From DATFQI01 sp963831105 (lineage in GTDB: Bacteria > Actinomycetota > Thermoleophilia > Solirubrobacterales > Solirubrobacteraceae): 64,000 bases of DNA. The notes beneath the pieces are model-generated. The model was not told the DNA's origin, did not search any database, and saw only the letters and a program-made list of their open reading frames with translations. Made by a program: the position numbers and the translations under genes. The DNA lies in the NCBI GenBank assembly GCA_963831105.1, contig CAWHOS010000009.1, positions 248,001-312,000 of the forward strand, written 5' to 3'. This document shows, one piece after another, positions 1 to 7,832 of this stretch; the first letter of the stretch is position 1; the number at the start of each line of letters is the position of its first letter.

Positions 1-1
1 C

Positions 2-1154
2 GGCCCGCCGGCCGACATGGCGCGGCTGGCCGAGATGGGTCGCGAGCGCCTGCTGCTGCTCTGCGGCGACTCCACCAACGCCGACCGTCCCGGCGTCTCG
101 GACAGCGAGTCGGTCGTCGGACCCAACCTCGAGCGCGTGTTCCACCACTGCACGGGCCGCATCATCGTCACCTGCTTCGCGTCGAACATCCACCGCGTCC
201 AGCAGGTCGTCGACGCCGCCAGGGAGAACGGGCGCAAGGTCGCGCTCGTCGGGCGCTCGATGCGCAAGAACGTCAACATCGGCCGCTCGCTGGGCCACAT
301 CGACGTGCCCGAGGGCATGCTCGTCCAGCCGCGCGAGATCGAGCAGTTCCCCGACGAGAAGCTCGTGATCATCTCCACGGGCTCCCAGGGCGAGCCGCTG
401 AGCGCGCTGCGGCGGATGGCGTTCCGCGACCACCCGCAGATCGAGCTCAAGCGCGGCGACACGGTGGTCTTCTCCGCCACGCCGATCCCGGGCAACGAGC
501 GCGCGGTCAACGAGACGATCGACCGGCTGTTCCAGATCGGCTGCGACGTCGTGACGGCCCGCGACGCGCCGATCCACGCCTCCGGCCACGGCTACGCGGA
601 GGAGCTGAAGATGATGCTCAACCTCACGCGGCCGAAGTACTTCATGCCGGTCCACGGCGACTTCAAGCGGATGCTGCTGCACAGCCACCTCGCGCAGGCC
701 GTCGGCGTGCCCGCCGAGAACATCTTCCGCCTCGAGAACGGCACGCCGCTCGAGATCGACGCAGTCCGGCGCCCGCCTGGGCGACCCCGAGACCGCGGGG
801 ATGGTCTTCGTGGACGGCGTCGACATCGGCGACGTGGCCGACGTCGCGCTGCGCGACCGCCGCATGCTCTCCGGCGACGGCATCCTGATCATCGTCGCGA
901 CGATCTCCGAGCAGGACGGCTCCTCGGTCGTCGCCCCCGAGGTGCTCGCCCGCGGCGTCCCGTTCCTCGACGACGACGGCAAGATCATCGACGAGCTGCG
1001 CGACGCGGTCGAGGACGCGCTGGACCGCGCCGCCGACCAGCGCGTCACGGAGATCGACGTGCTCGAGTCGATGCTCCACGACGACCTCGCGGCGTTCATC
1101 TACAACCGGCTCAAGCGCCGCCCGATGGTGCTGCCGGTCGTCGTCGAGGTCTAG
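2..1154 (+). CDS. rnj: Ribonuclease J, 5'-truncated, one apparent frameshift
   Basis: Ribonuclease J is a metallo-beta-lactamase/beta-CASP nuclease (exo- and endonuclease) of cytoplasmic mRNA decay and rRNA processing. The window opens inside the gene, so the first metal-binding motifs are missing. Visible landmarks are STNADRPG, SNIHRVQQ, TGSQGEP and FMPVHGDFKRM. Near 761-764 the frame slips by one extra base: ENGTPLEID is read in one frame and ARLGDPETAGMVFVDGVD in the next. After that the frame is clean to the TAG at 1152-1154, ending PMVLPVVVEV. Both sides of the slip match the family, so a consensus error is more likely than decay. The next gene is convergent, 23 bp away. Confidence 0.9.
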
Positions 1155-1177
1155 GGCCGGAGGGTTCGCGGCGCGGA

Positions 1178-2482
1178 TCAGCGCTCGCGGTGACTGGCGG
1201 CCGGCTCGGGCCGGCCTCCCATCGTCTCGGGCAGCGCGATGCCGCTCGGGTGGCCCGAGCTGTCGAACCCGGGCTCCGGCCGCGTCATCTCGAGCCGGGA
1301 CCGCAGCGGAAGGGCGGCCAGCACGATCAGCAGCAGCCCCGCGCCCGCGGCGGCATACGCGACCCGCGGATTCGACACGGCGACGATCGCGCCGCCCAGC
1401 AGGTACCCGACCCCGGGCATCGCGGCTCCGAGCGACTCCATCAACCCCGCGATCCGCGCCTGGTAGTCACGCGCCGTCTGCTCCTGCAGGGCCGTCATGA
1501 CGGCGATCCACTGGATGCCGTTGCCGAGCCCGCCGACGATCGAGATCAGGCACGCGACGAGCAACGTGCCCGCGGCCGCGAGACCGAGGTACGCGATGGC
1601 GATCGCCACGGTGGAGCCGATCATCAGCATCCACGGCGACCGGTTCTTGACCCTGAGGTACACGAGGCTGCCGAGGAAGATCCCGGCGCCCCATGACGCG
1701 AGGAGCACGCCGTAACCGGCGGAGGTCGTCTCCAGGCTCTCCTTCGCGTAGATGATCTCGATCGGGATGATCAGCGTGAACAGCACGAGGGCGACCGCCT
1801 GCCCGATGAGCAACAGCCGGACTGGGGAGTGCTGGCGCGCATACCGCAGCCCGTCCCGGAACCGCTCGCGGAAGGGCTCGCGCTCGACCTCCACGGTCGG
1901 GAGGTTCGTCGTGGCGGCGAGCAGCGCCGCGATCACGAGGAACGAGGCGGCGTCCACGTAGAGGGCCGTTCCGATGCCCACGGTGCCGATCAGCAGGCCG
2001 GCGAGGGCGGCGCCGCCGACGGAGGCGATGGCGAACCCGACGTTCATCATCGCGTTGCCCTCGCGCAGCAGGCCCGCCGGCTGCAGGATCGCCGCCACGG
2101 CGCCGCGCGTGAGCCCACGGCCGGTGATCGCCAGCGTGCCGTCTATCAGCGCCAGGGCGAGCACGAGCCCGAGCACGAAGTCGCTGTCGGCGATGAACCC
2201 GAGCGCGCCGAAGGCAGCCGCCTCCAGCAGGTAGAGAGCAGGCAGGATCCGGCGGAGAGGGAGCTGGTCCACCCGCGCCGTCAGCAGGGGCGCGATCAGG
2301 GCCGGGAGGAACTTCGCCATCAGGAAGATCGCCGCGGTCGGAGCCACGGCCTCGGTCCGGTCGTACACCAGCACGGCCAACGCGACGACGCCGACGGCGT
2401 CCCCGATCTCGTTGACCGTGTAGGTCGTCAGCAGCCGCCCGAACGGACGCACGCTGAGCGGAGCGAAACGCCTCCCCGTCAC
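1178..2482 (-). CDS. MFS transporter (EntS/DUF894-like exporter)
   Basis: A 434-residue major facilitator superfamily protein, intact, with about 10-12 hydrophobic segments in two halves and a charged central loop (residues ~195-215, EREPFRERFRDGLRYARQHS). This layout resembles the MFS_3 group of small-molecule exporters such as EntS. The start is GTG (2480-2482). The C-terminal ~40 residues are polar and probably cytoplasmic. No neighbouring biosynthetic genes identify the substrate. It is divergent from the HD-domain gene and convergent with rnj. Family confidence is good, substrate unknown. Confidence 0.8.
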   Translation of the reverse strand: MTGRRFAPLSVRPFGRLLTTYTVNEIGDAVGVVALAVLVYDRTEAVAPTAAIFLMAKFLPALIAPLLTARVDQLPLRRILPALYLLEAAAFGALGFIADSDFVLGLVLALALIDGTLAITGRGLTRGAVAAILQPAGLLREGNAMMNVGFAIASVGGAALAGLLIGTVGIGTALYVDAASFLVIAALLAATTNLPTVEVEREPFRERFRDGLRYARQHSPVRLLLIGQAVALVLFTLIIPIEIIYAKESLETTSAGYGVLLASWGAGIFLGSLVYLRVKNRSPWMLMIGSTVAIAIAYLGLAAAGTLLVACLISIVGGLGNGIQWIAVMTALQEQTARDYQARIAGLMESLGAAMPGVGYLLGGAIVAVSNPRVAYAAAGAGLLLIVLAALPLRSRLEMTRPEPGFDSSGHPSGIALPETMGGRPEPAASHRER

Positions 2483-2567
2483 ACAACCGCACTTTACCCC
2501 TTAGGTCGGCACACGGAGGAATGGACGAATATCCGGTCCTTACGCGCGTATGCGCGACGGTTTTGCG

Positions 2568-2595
2568 TCAAGTCGGTTCCCTGACGTGCCGACTA
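2568..2595 (+). promoter_or_regulatory. Sigma-28-like promoter candidate before the HD-domain gene
   Basis: TCAAG at 2568-2572 is followed after 15 nt by GCCGACTA at 2588-2595. Flagellar sigma-28 promoters read roughly TAAA, about 15 nt, GCCGATAA. The motif resembles the better one before cheW. Against it, the -10 element ends only 10 nt before the GTG start and abuts the AGGAGG Shine-Dalgarno sequence (from 2597), so a transcript would begin at or inside the ribosome-binding site. It works only if the true start codon is further downstream. Confidence 0.3.
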
Positions 2596-2605
2596 CAGGA
2601 GGGTC

Positions 2606-3977
2606 GTGACGAAACGATCGGGGCTCATCCTGGCGAGCGTGTGCGCGGCTTTGGCGGTAGCCATCGTCGCGACCGTGTACATGTCGCGGGCCAGCGACTG
2701 GCAGCCGGCTCGCGCTGGTCGGACTCCTCCTGGTGCTCTGCATCGGGAGCGACGTCATGACCGTCGAAGTGCGGAACGTCCGCATCACGGGCTCGTTCCT
2801 CGCCATCGTGCTCGCGATGGCGCTGCTGGGCCCGGCTCCGGCAGCCGTGATCGGGGCCAGCGCCTCGATCGTCGACGCCATCATTGCGCGCCGTCCGCTC
2901 GAGAACGCGCTCATGAACGTCACGAACTACATGATCTTCCCGCTGGTCGGCGGCACGATCATCCATGCGAGCGTGGGGCACATCGAGCCGGGTGGGAGCA
3001 GCGGATTGAGCTTCGCCGCGCTCGTGCTGCTGGTGTTCATGGTCACCAACTTCTTGAACTTCACGCTCGTCGCGTTGTTCAATCTCGCCAAGCACGGGAT
3101 GCCGTACTGGCAGGCGGTTCGCGCCGTCTACCTGAACTTGCTGCCATCGGAGTTCGCGACCGCCCTGCTCACCGCGGGTGCCGCGTTCAGCTACGACCAG
3201 ATCGGCGTGGGCGCGGTGGGCTTGGCCGCGGTGGTGCTGTTCGTCGTCCAGTACCTCTTCCGCACCGGCATCCAGGCGTTGGAGCGGGGGGAGGAGCTGT
3301 CGAAGCGGACGCGTGAGCTCGCCTCGTTGCAGATGGGGCTCCTCACGACCGTCATCCAGACACTGGCGATGCGCGACCCGATGACCGCTCGCCACTCGGC
3401 CGCGGTCGCCCGCTACTCGCGCGAGGTGGCCAAGATGCTCGGGCTCGACGAGCGCGAGCAGGACCTGATCCACACGGCGGCCCTGCTGCACGACATCGGC
3501 AAGTTCATCTTCCCGGACTCGATCCTGTTCGCCGACCGCAAGCTCACCGACGAGGAGTGGGCGACGGTGAAGCTGCACCCGGAGCAGGGAGCGAGGCTCG
3601 TGCGCCGGATCGAGGGCTACGGGCCCGTCGCGGACATCATCTACTGCCACCACGAGCGCTACGACGGCAACGGCTACTACAACGTCCCGCTCGAGCAGAT
3701 CCCGCTCGGGTCGCGCATCATCGCGGCCGCTGACACGTACGACGTCATGACGTCGCGCGACTCCTATCGCCGGCCGGTGAGCTCGGAGGCCGCCCTCGCG
3801 GAGCTGCGTCGTGTGGCCGGCTCGCAGCTCGACCCGATCGTCGTCGAGAACTTCGAGGCGATGATCCTCGAGCGCGGCATCGCGTTCCGCCACACGGACG
3901 AGACGGACTTCGAGACGGAGCTCGGCTTCGACAAGCGGGTCGCCGACTACGCCCGTCCGCGGGTCGTGGCCGCCTGA
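2606..3977 (+). CDS. Membrane-anchored HD-GYP-like phosphohydrolase, one apparent frameshift
   Basis: An N-terminal membrane domain of about 6-8 helices (residues ~5-225) precedes a metal-dependent HD domain. The HD domain shows MRDPMTARHS, the metal signature LLHDIGK, and CHHERYDGNGYY where c-di-GMP phosphodiesterases have HHE(x)DGxGYP; the final Pro is Tyr here. HD-GYP proteins hydrolyse c-di-GMP, which fits the motility genes next door, but the altered GYP leaves activity uncertain. The chosen GTG (2606) has AGGAGG just upstream. Near 2703-2708 one extra base breaks the frame between ASDWQ and RLALVGLLLVLCIGSD. Two hairpins follow the stop. Confidence 0.75.
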
Positions 3978-3987
3978 GCATGCGATA

Positions 3988-4010
3988 GACGCCTGTTCGA
4001 TTCAGGCGTC
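3988..4010 (+). terminator. Hairpin after the HD-domain gene
   Basis: GACGCCTG (3988-3995) and CAGGCGTC (4003-4010) form a perfect 8-bp stem with a 7-nt loop, 10 bp after the TGA of the HD-domain gene. There is no T-tract. Confidence 0.5.
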
Positions 4011-4043
4011 GACGTCGGATACCGACAACGTCTCAGAACGAGA

Positions 4044-4066
4044 AAGAGCGCCTCGCAGGCGCTCTT
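4044..4066. terminator. Strong 10-bp hairpin, probable terminator
   Basis: AAGAGCGCCT (4044-4053) and AGGCGCTCTT (4057-4066) pair perfectly over 10 bp with a CGC loop. The arm starts with A residues and ends with T residues, so it can act as an intrinsic terminator in either direction between the HD-domain gene and the che operon. Confidence 0.65.
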
Positions 4067-4416
4067 CTCCAGTTACTGCGGTTAGGTCAAACTAGTTGCG
4101 GTAGCCCATTTGTGCCCCCTACCTTCCCGCTCCTGCATCTGCGGCTGCCACCGCGCTGGAGCGTGGATCGCTTGGTTGACACAGCGAAAGGTACGGGGGG
4201 ACGTCGATGTCCTCGATAGGACATACGTCCAACATCGGGCCGCATCCCGTGAGGGGGCGGCCCGTGTTGTTTGTGTTATGAACCTCACCCAGCGCGCGAT
4301 CTGCTCTACCACGCGATCGGCGCCTTTTCGGTGCAGGAGCAGGCATCGGGTGCAAGAACGCCTGCAGAACTGTCAGGCGTCCAACAAATCGTGATACACG
4401 GCGGCCGCCTGGAACG
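4067..4416. other. 350-bp gene-free stretch with RNA-like hairpins
   Basis: No convincing protein-coding frame is present: the short open frames lack family resemblance and conflict on both strands. The region is less GC-rich than its surroundings and holds two strong hairpins at 4199-4264, annotated separately. A TTGACA hexamer at 4176-4181 could be a -35 element but lacks a good -10 at normal spacing. On the minus strand, 4270-4325 shares short strings with initiator tRNA but does not fold as one. Confidence 0.5.
4199..4277 (+). ncRNA. Candidate structured RNA ending in an intrinsic terminator
   Basis: Hairpin 1 (4199-4230): GGACGT plus ATGTCCT pairs with AGGACAT plus ACGTCC, giving 13 bp with a 2-nt bulge (CG) and a CGAT tetraloop. 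Hairpin 2 (4236-4264): CGGGCCGC pairs with GCGGCCCG around a 13-nt loop and is followed by the T-rich run TGTTGTTTGTGTT (4265-4277), as in an intrinsic terminator. No protein frame explains the structure. I do not recognise a known riboswitch or sRNA family, and the promoter is not clear. Confidence 0.4.
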
Positions 4417-4425
4417 TCGAGTCGC

Positions 4426-4454
4426 GAGTTGTTCAGCCTGAGGCTGAACAACTC
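4426..4454. repeat. 29-bp palindromic repeat, copy 1
   Basis: The arms GAGTTGTTCAGCCT (4426-4439) and AGGCTGAACAACTC (4441-4454) are perfectly complementary around a single G. Here the symmetry extends outward: TCGAGTC at 4417-4423 pairs with GACTCGA at 4457-4463, separated from the core by a 2-bp mismatch. Copies lie at 29789-29817 and 52086-52114. Like them, this copy sits between convergent genes (HD-domain gene and cheY). Confidence 0.9.
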
Positions 4455-4481
4455 CGGACTCGATGCCCCCAGAACGACGAA

Positions 4482-4503
4482 AGCCCGCCGGCGAGGGCGG
4501 GCT
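4482..4503 (-). terminator. Intrinsic terminator of the che operon
   Basis: Read on the minus strand, AGCCCGCC and GGCGGGCT form a perfect 8-bp stem with a 6-nt loop (plus-strand 4482-4489 and 4496-4503), followed by TTCGTCGTTCT. It lies 23 bp downstream of the cheY stop. Confidence 0.75.
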
Positions 4504-4526
4504 CTCGAGGGACCAACAGGAAGGGG

Positions 4527-4886
4527 CTAGGCGAGCGCCTTGCCGACCGCCTCGATCACGCGATCGGGCTGGAACGGCTTGACGACGAAGTCCTTGGCGC
4601 CGGCCTTGATGGACTCGAGCACCTTGGACTCCTGGCCGAGCGCGGAGCACATGATCACGCGGGCCGCGGGGTCGAGGGCGATGATCTCCTTCAACGCCGC
4701 GAGGCCGTCCTTCTCGGGCATCGTGATGTCGAGGGTCATCACCTCGGGCTTCAGGGTCTGGTACTGAGAGATGGCCTCGACGCCGTTGCCGGCTTCGCCC
4801 ACCACCTCATGGCCGCCCTTGGTCAGCGCGTCGCTGACCATCTTCCGCATGAACGCGGCGTCGTCGACTACGAGGACACGGGCCAC
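4527..4886 (-). CDS. cheY: Chemotaxis response regulator CheY
   Basis: A single 119-residue receiver domain without output domain. The acidic pocket DDAAFMRK, phospho-acceptor Asp in VMTLDITMPEKDG, the switch residues MCSAL and the Lys in FVVKPF are all present. Phosphorylated by CheA, CheY binds the flagellar switch proteins FliM/FliY encoded just upstream. Start GTG (4884-4886) overlaps the fliY end by 19 bp. It is the last gene of the operon, before the terminator at 4482-4503. Confidence 0.95.
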   Translation of the reverse strand: MARVLVVDDAAFMRKMVSDALTKGGHEVVGEAGNGVEAISQYQTLKPEVMTLDITMPEKDGLAALKEIIALDPAARVIMCSALGQESKVLESIKAGAKDFVVKPFQPDRVIEAVGKALA

Positions 4887-5788
4887 CTGGCCACCTCACC
4901 TTCGGTATCGCTGGAATCGTTGGAAGGGTCGAGCACGCTTTCGATGCGCACCGCCCAGTCATTGCCGTCGACCACCACGAGTCGCCCGGTGGCGAAGCGG
5001 CGGCCGTTGACGAACAGGTCGATCGGCTCGTCGGGGGACCGATCGAGCTCGACCACGGCGCCGTAGGGCAGGCCCACGACATCGGCGGTCGGCATGCTCG
5101 CGCGTCCGAGCTCGGCCCACACCCGCACGGGGATACCCGCGAGGGACGGGCCGCCATGCGCAGAAGACCGCTCACCGGTCGGCGCGGCGCCCGCGCGCAC
5201 GGCCGGAGCCGTCTCGGCGCCGAGCTCGTCGAGCGCGCGGTCCATGCGGACCACGAACGCGTTCGGGACGAGCTGCACGAGCCGGCACGGCTCGCCGCAG
5301 ACCGAGAAGGCCGCGCGCACGACGTGCGGGGAAGAGGGGTACGCGCCCGCCGCCTGGTACTCGGCGAGGAAGGTGCGCAGCTCGGGCGTCCCGATCTCGA
5401 CCTCGGTCCCGAGCACGGTGGAGATCGCGCCGGCGGCCGTGGCCATCATCTGGTTCATGGCCTCCGAGACCGCAGAGGCCTCGAGCTCCGAGAGCTCGGT
5501 CGCGCCCTCGGTGGCAGGGTCCGGCTCGGACGCGCCCATCATCGCCGCGGCGAGCCGCCGGGCGCCCTCGAGCGTCATCACGAACACGTTGCCGCCGGTC
5601 ACGCCGTCCACATAGGAGACGTTGGTGGCGACCGCGGGGAAGGGCAGGCCCTCGAGCGGGTTGGCCCCGGACTCGAGCACGGCGACGTCGCCCGCCTGGA
5701 CCTGGCCGGGGGCGAACATCTCGAGGATCCCGACGACGGCCTCCGAGGAGGACTCGGCCAGGCGGGTCAGGGCGGCATCGGAGCTCAT
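4868..5788 (-). CDS. fliY: Flagellar motor switch protein FliY (CheC-like domain plus FliN/SpoA domain)
   Basis: 306 residues in two parts. The N-terminal ~190 residues resemble CheC/FliY and contain one ExxN-type phosphatase motif (SEAMNQMM). After a short linker, the last ~90 residues are a SpoA domain of the FliN type (IPVRVWAELGRASMP, VGLPYGAVVELD, FATGRLVVVDGNDWAVRI). This is the FliY arrangement, a C-ring protein that can also dephosphorylate CheY-P. The ATG at 5786-5788 overlaps the fliM TGA. With fliM frameshifted, the two genes read as one open frame, but homology clearly separates them. Confidence 0.88.
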   Translation of the reverse strand: MSSDAALTRLAESSSEAVVGILEMFAPGQVQAGDVAVLESGANPLEGLPFPAVATNVSYVDGVTGGNVFVMTLEGARRLAAAMMGASEPDPATEGATELSELEASAVSEAMNQMMATAAGAISTVLGTEVEIGTPELRTFLAEYQAAGAYPSSPHVVRAAFSVCGEPCRLVQLVPNAFVVRMDRALDELGAETAPAVRAGAAPTGERSSAHGGPSLAGIPVRVWAELGRASMPTADVVGLPYGAVVELDRSPDEPIDLFVNGRRFATGRLVVVDGNDWAVRIESVLDPSNDSSDTEGEVARWPVSS

Positions 5789-6769
5789 CGCCCACCTCCG
5801 GGCGTCGCGGGGCCGGTGATCTGGACCGCGCGGCGGGAGCCACTGCGGCCGGGCGCGCGCGCGGTGCACGGGGACCTTGTCGGCGTAGAGCGTCACGCCG
5901 GCGTCGGCGGGCGCCTGCAGGTGCAGGACGTCGCCGGGCTTGAGCGCGAGCACCGCCTCGATCGGCAGGTGCACGCCGGCGACCTCGGCCCGCACGGGGA
6001 CCTCGACGCCGCCGACCGCGCGCCGCACGGACTCCGCGGCGCCGCCGTTGGCGACCTCGGTCCGCTCCTCGCGGCCGCTGAAGCGCTCGATCACGGGCGC
6101 GATCGCCTGCCACGGCAGCAGCAGCACGAGCGTCGAGGAGGAGCCGTCGAGGCGCGCCTCGATCGTGAGGCTGAGCGTCGGCTCCGAGACGGGCGCCGAC
6201 TGGGCGGTCTCGAGGTGCTGGTCGAGCGCCTCCGTGGCGAGCTCGAGCTCGAACATGTCGGCCCAGATGACCGACATCTGGCCCAGCAGGCGGTCGAAGA
6301 AGTGCGTCGCCAGCGACCAGTCGATGTCGGTCATGCGCCGCGGCTTGACCGCGGCGGGCTCCGTGCCGCCCGAGAACAGCTCGATCGCGCCGAGCAGCAG
6401 CGTCTGCTCGCCCGCGAGCATCATGCGGGTGCCGACGGGGGCGATCGTGATCACGGCGGTCAAGGACCCCTCGGGAACCTGCGAGTGGGCGTGGCTCCAC
6501 GTCAGCTGGCTGGAGGCGATCAGCTCGAGCTCCAGCGGCGCGCGCAGCTCGGCCGACAGGCGCGAGGTCGCGGTGCGGCAGAAGGTCTCCATGGCGCGCT
6601 TGATGCGCCGCTCCTGGTCGGAGGTGAACTTCGTCGGGCGCGTGAAGTCGACCGCCTGCACGCGGCGCTTGCGCATCGGCACGGCTGCCTCCTCGGGCAG
6701 GGTGCCCTCCTTGGCGGCGTCGACCAGCGCCGCGATCGCCTCCGCGCTCAGCACGTTCCCGGCGCTCAT
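5785..6769 (-). CDS. fliM: Flagellar motor switch protein FliM, one apparent frameshift
   Basis: FliM forms the flagellar C-ring and binds CheY-P. The N-terminus MSAGNVLSAEAIAALVDAA is the CheY-binding type of peptide, followed by the middle domain (RRVQAVDFTRPTKF, GAIELFSGG) and a C-terminal SpoA domain (VRAEVAGVHLPIEAVLALKPGD). At 5851-5853 (CCC in the sense strand) one extra base diverts the frame. Removing it gives GRSGSRRAVQITGPATPGGGR and a TGA at 5785-5787 overlapping the fliY ATG, which fits the rest of the operon. The start overlaps cheD by 4 bp. Confidence 0.88.
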
Positions 6770-7242
6770 GCCGCCAGCACCTCCTCGGCGCCGCCCGCCT
6801 CGCGGACGGACACGGATCCAGTGGCCACGTCGACCTTCACCGTGCGCCCGCGCGAGCCGCCGACGGCCTCGGCGACCACCGGCACGCGGCGCGCCGCGAC
6901 CAGCTCGCGCACGGCCGTCGCGTTGCGCTGGCCCACCTCGAGCCCCGCGCCCGCGAACATGCTCGCGCCGCCGACCAGCGAGGCCTGCAGGAACACCCGC
7001 GAGGCACCGCGCTCGACCATCCCGTCGACCAGCGCGGGGACCGCGTGGTCGGCGAACTTGTTCATCGCCTCGGGCTTCGGGGTGCCCGAGGTCGCCGGCA
7101 GCACGATGTGCGCCAGCCCGGCCACGCCGGCCCGCTTGTCCACGAGCGCGAGCCCGATGCACGAGCCCAGCCCGAGGGAGACCAGGACGTCGCCGGGGGT
7201 GTCTGAGATCGCGAGCTCGCCCATGCGCACCATCGTCTCCAT
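6766..7242 (-). CDS. cheD: Chemoreceptor glutamine deamidase CheD
   Basis: 158 residues. CheD deamidates glutamines of chemoreceptors and, with CheC, takes part in adaptation. The catalytic Cys lies in LGSCIG and the catalytic His in GLAHIVLP. The conserved KFADHAVPALVDGM and GGASMF segments follow. It overlaps cheC and fliM by 4 bp on each side (ATGA). No chemoreceptor gene is in the window. Confidence 0.93.
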   Translation of the reverse strand: METMVRMGELAISDTPGDVLVSLGLGSCIGLALVDKRAGVAGLAHIVLPATSGTPKPEAMNKFADHAVPALVDGMVERGASRVFLQASLVGGASMFAGAGLEVGQRNATAVRELVAARRVPVVAEAVGGSRGRTVKVDVATGSVSVREAGGAEEVLAA

Positions 7243-7832
7243 CACCCCAGCCCGAGCCGCCCCAGCAGCTCGCCGACACCGTCTTCGGAGGGCACGAGCA
7301 TGAACGCGATCGAGCAGTCCGAGCCCTCGACGGCCAGCTCGGAGTCGAGCATCAGCGCGACGTCGCCGGCGTGCGCCTGGCTCGCCAGGACGCTCTGGAC
7401 GATCGCGCCGAGCATGTCGGTGGCGGTCGCGGGCGGGGTCGGCTCGATCGCCATCCCGGTCATCTCGGCGAGCGCGTTGATGTAGGAGGAGCCGACGATG
7501 TTGCCGACCTCGCCGAGCGCGGACGGCGCGTACTCGCTGCCGGGCTCCACGCCGAGGATCCGGCACACGGTGTCCGCGTCGCCGGGCGTCACGAGCAGCA
7601 GCACGACGCCCTCGAGGTCGCCCACGATCCCGAGCACGATGCCGGTGATCTCCTGCTCGTAGTCGCCGGTCGCCTCGACGGCGTCCGCGAACGACAGCGC
7701 GCGGGCCGTTGGCACGGAGATGTCCACGGAGCGGTCGAGCAGCATCGAGAGCGCCGTGCTGGCCTTTCCCGAGCCGATGTTGGCGAGCTCGCGGAGCGCG
7801 TCCAGCTGCAGTTCCGTGTACTCGATGCTCAC
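7242..7832 (-). CDS. cheC: CheY-P phosphatase CheC
   Basis: 196 residues with the internal duplication typical of CheC: two helices carry ExxN phosphatase motifs, LRELANIGSGKA near the N-terminus and LGEVGNIVGSSY in the middle. CheC dephosphorylates CheY-P and is stimulated by CheD, its downstream neighbour. Start GTG (7830-7832) overlaps the cheA TGA. The pairing of cheC and cheD is the Bacillus/Thermotoga adaptation type rather than the CheZ type. Confidence 0.93.
   Translation of the reverse strand: MSIEYTELQLDALRELANIGSGKASTALSMLLDRSVDISVPTARALSFADAVEATGDYEQEITGIVLGIVGDLEGVVLLLVTPGDADTVCRILGVEPGSEYAPSALGEVGNIVGSSYINALAEMTGMAIEPTPPATATDMLGAIVQSVLASQAHAGDVALMLDSELAVEGSDCSIAFMLVPSEDGVGELLGRLGLG

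Noticed and set aside
4270..4325. Possible tRNA on the minus strand
   Set aside because: It contains GGTAGAGCAG, CGCTGGG and TTCATAAC, which recall initiator tRNA, but no acceptor stem or T-arm can be paired and the spacing is wrong. At most a decayed fragment.
5156..7303. Very long open frames antisense to the che/fli genes
   Set aside because: GC-rich codon bias keeps antisense frames open; they are Arg/Ala/Gly/His-rich without family resemblance, while the opposite strand encodes clear FliM, FliY and CheD.
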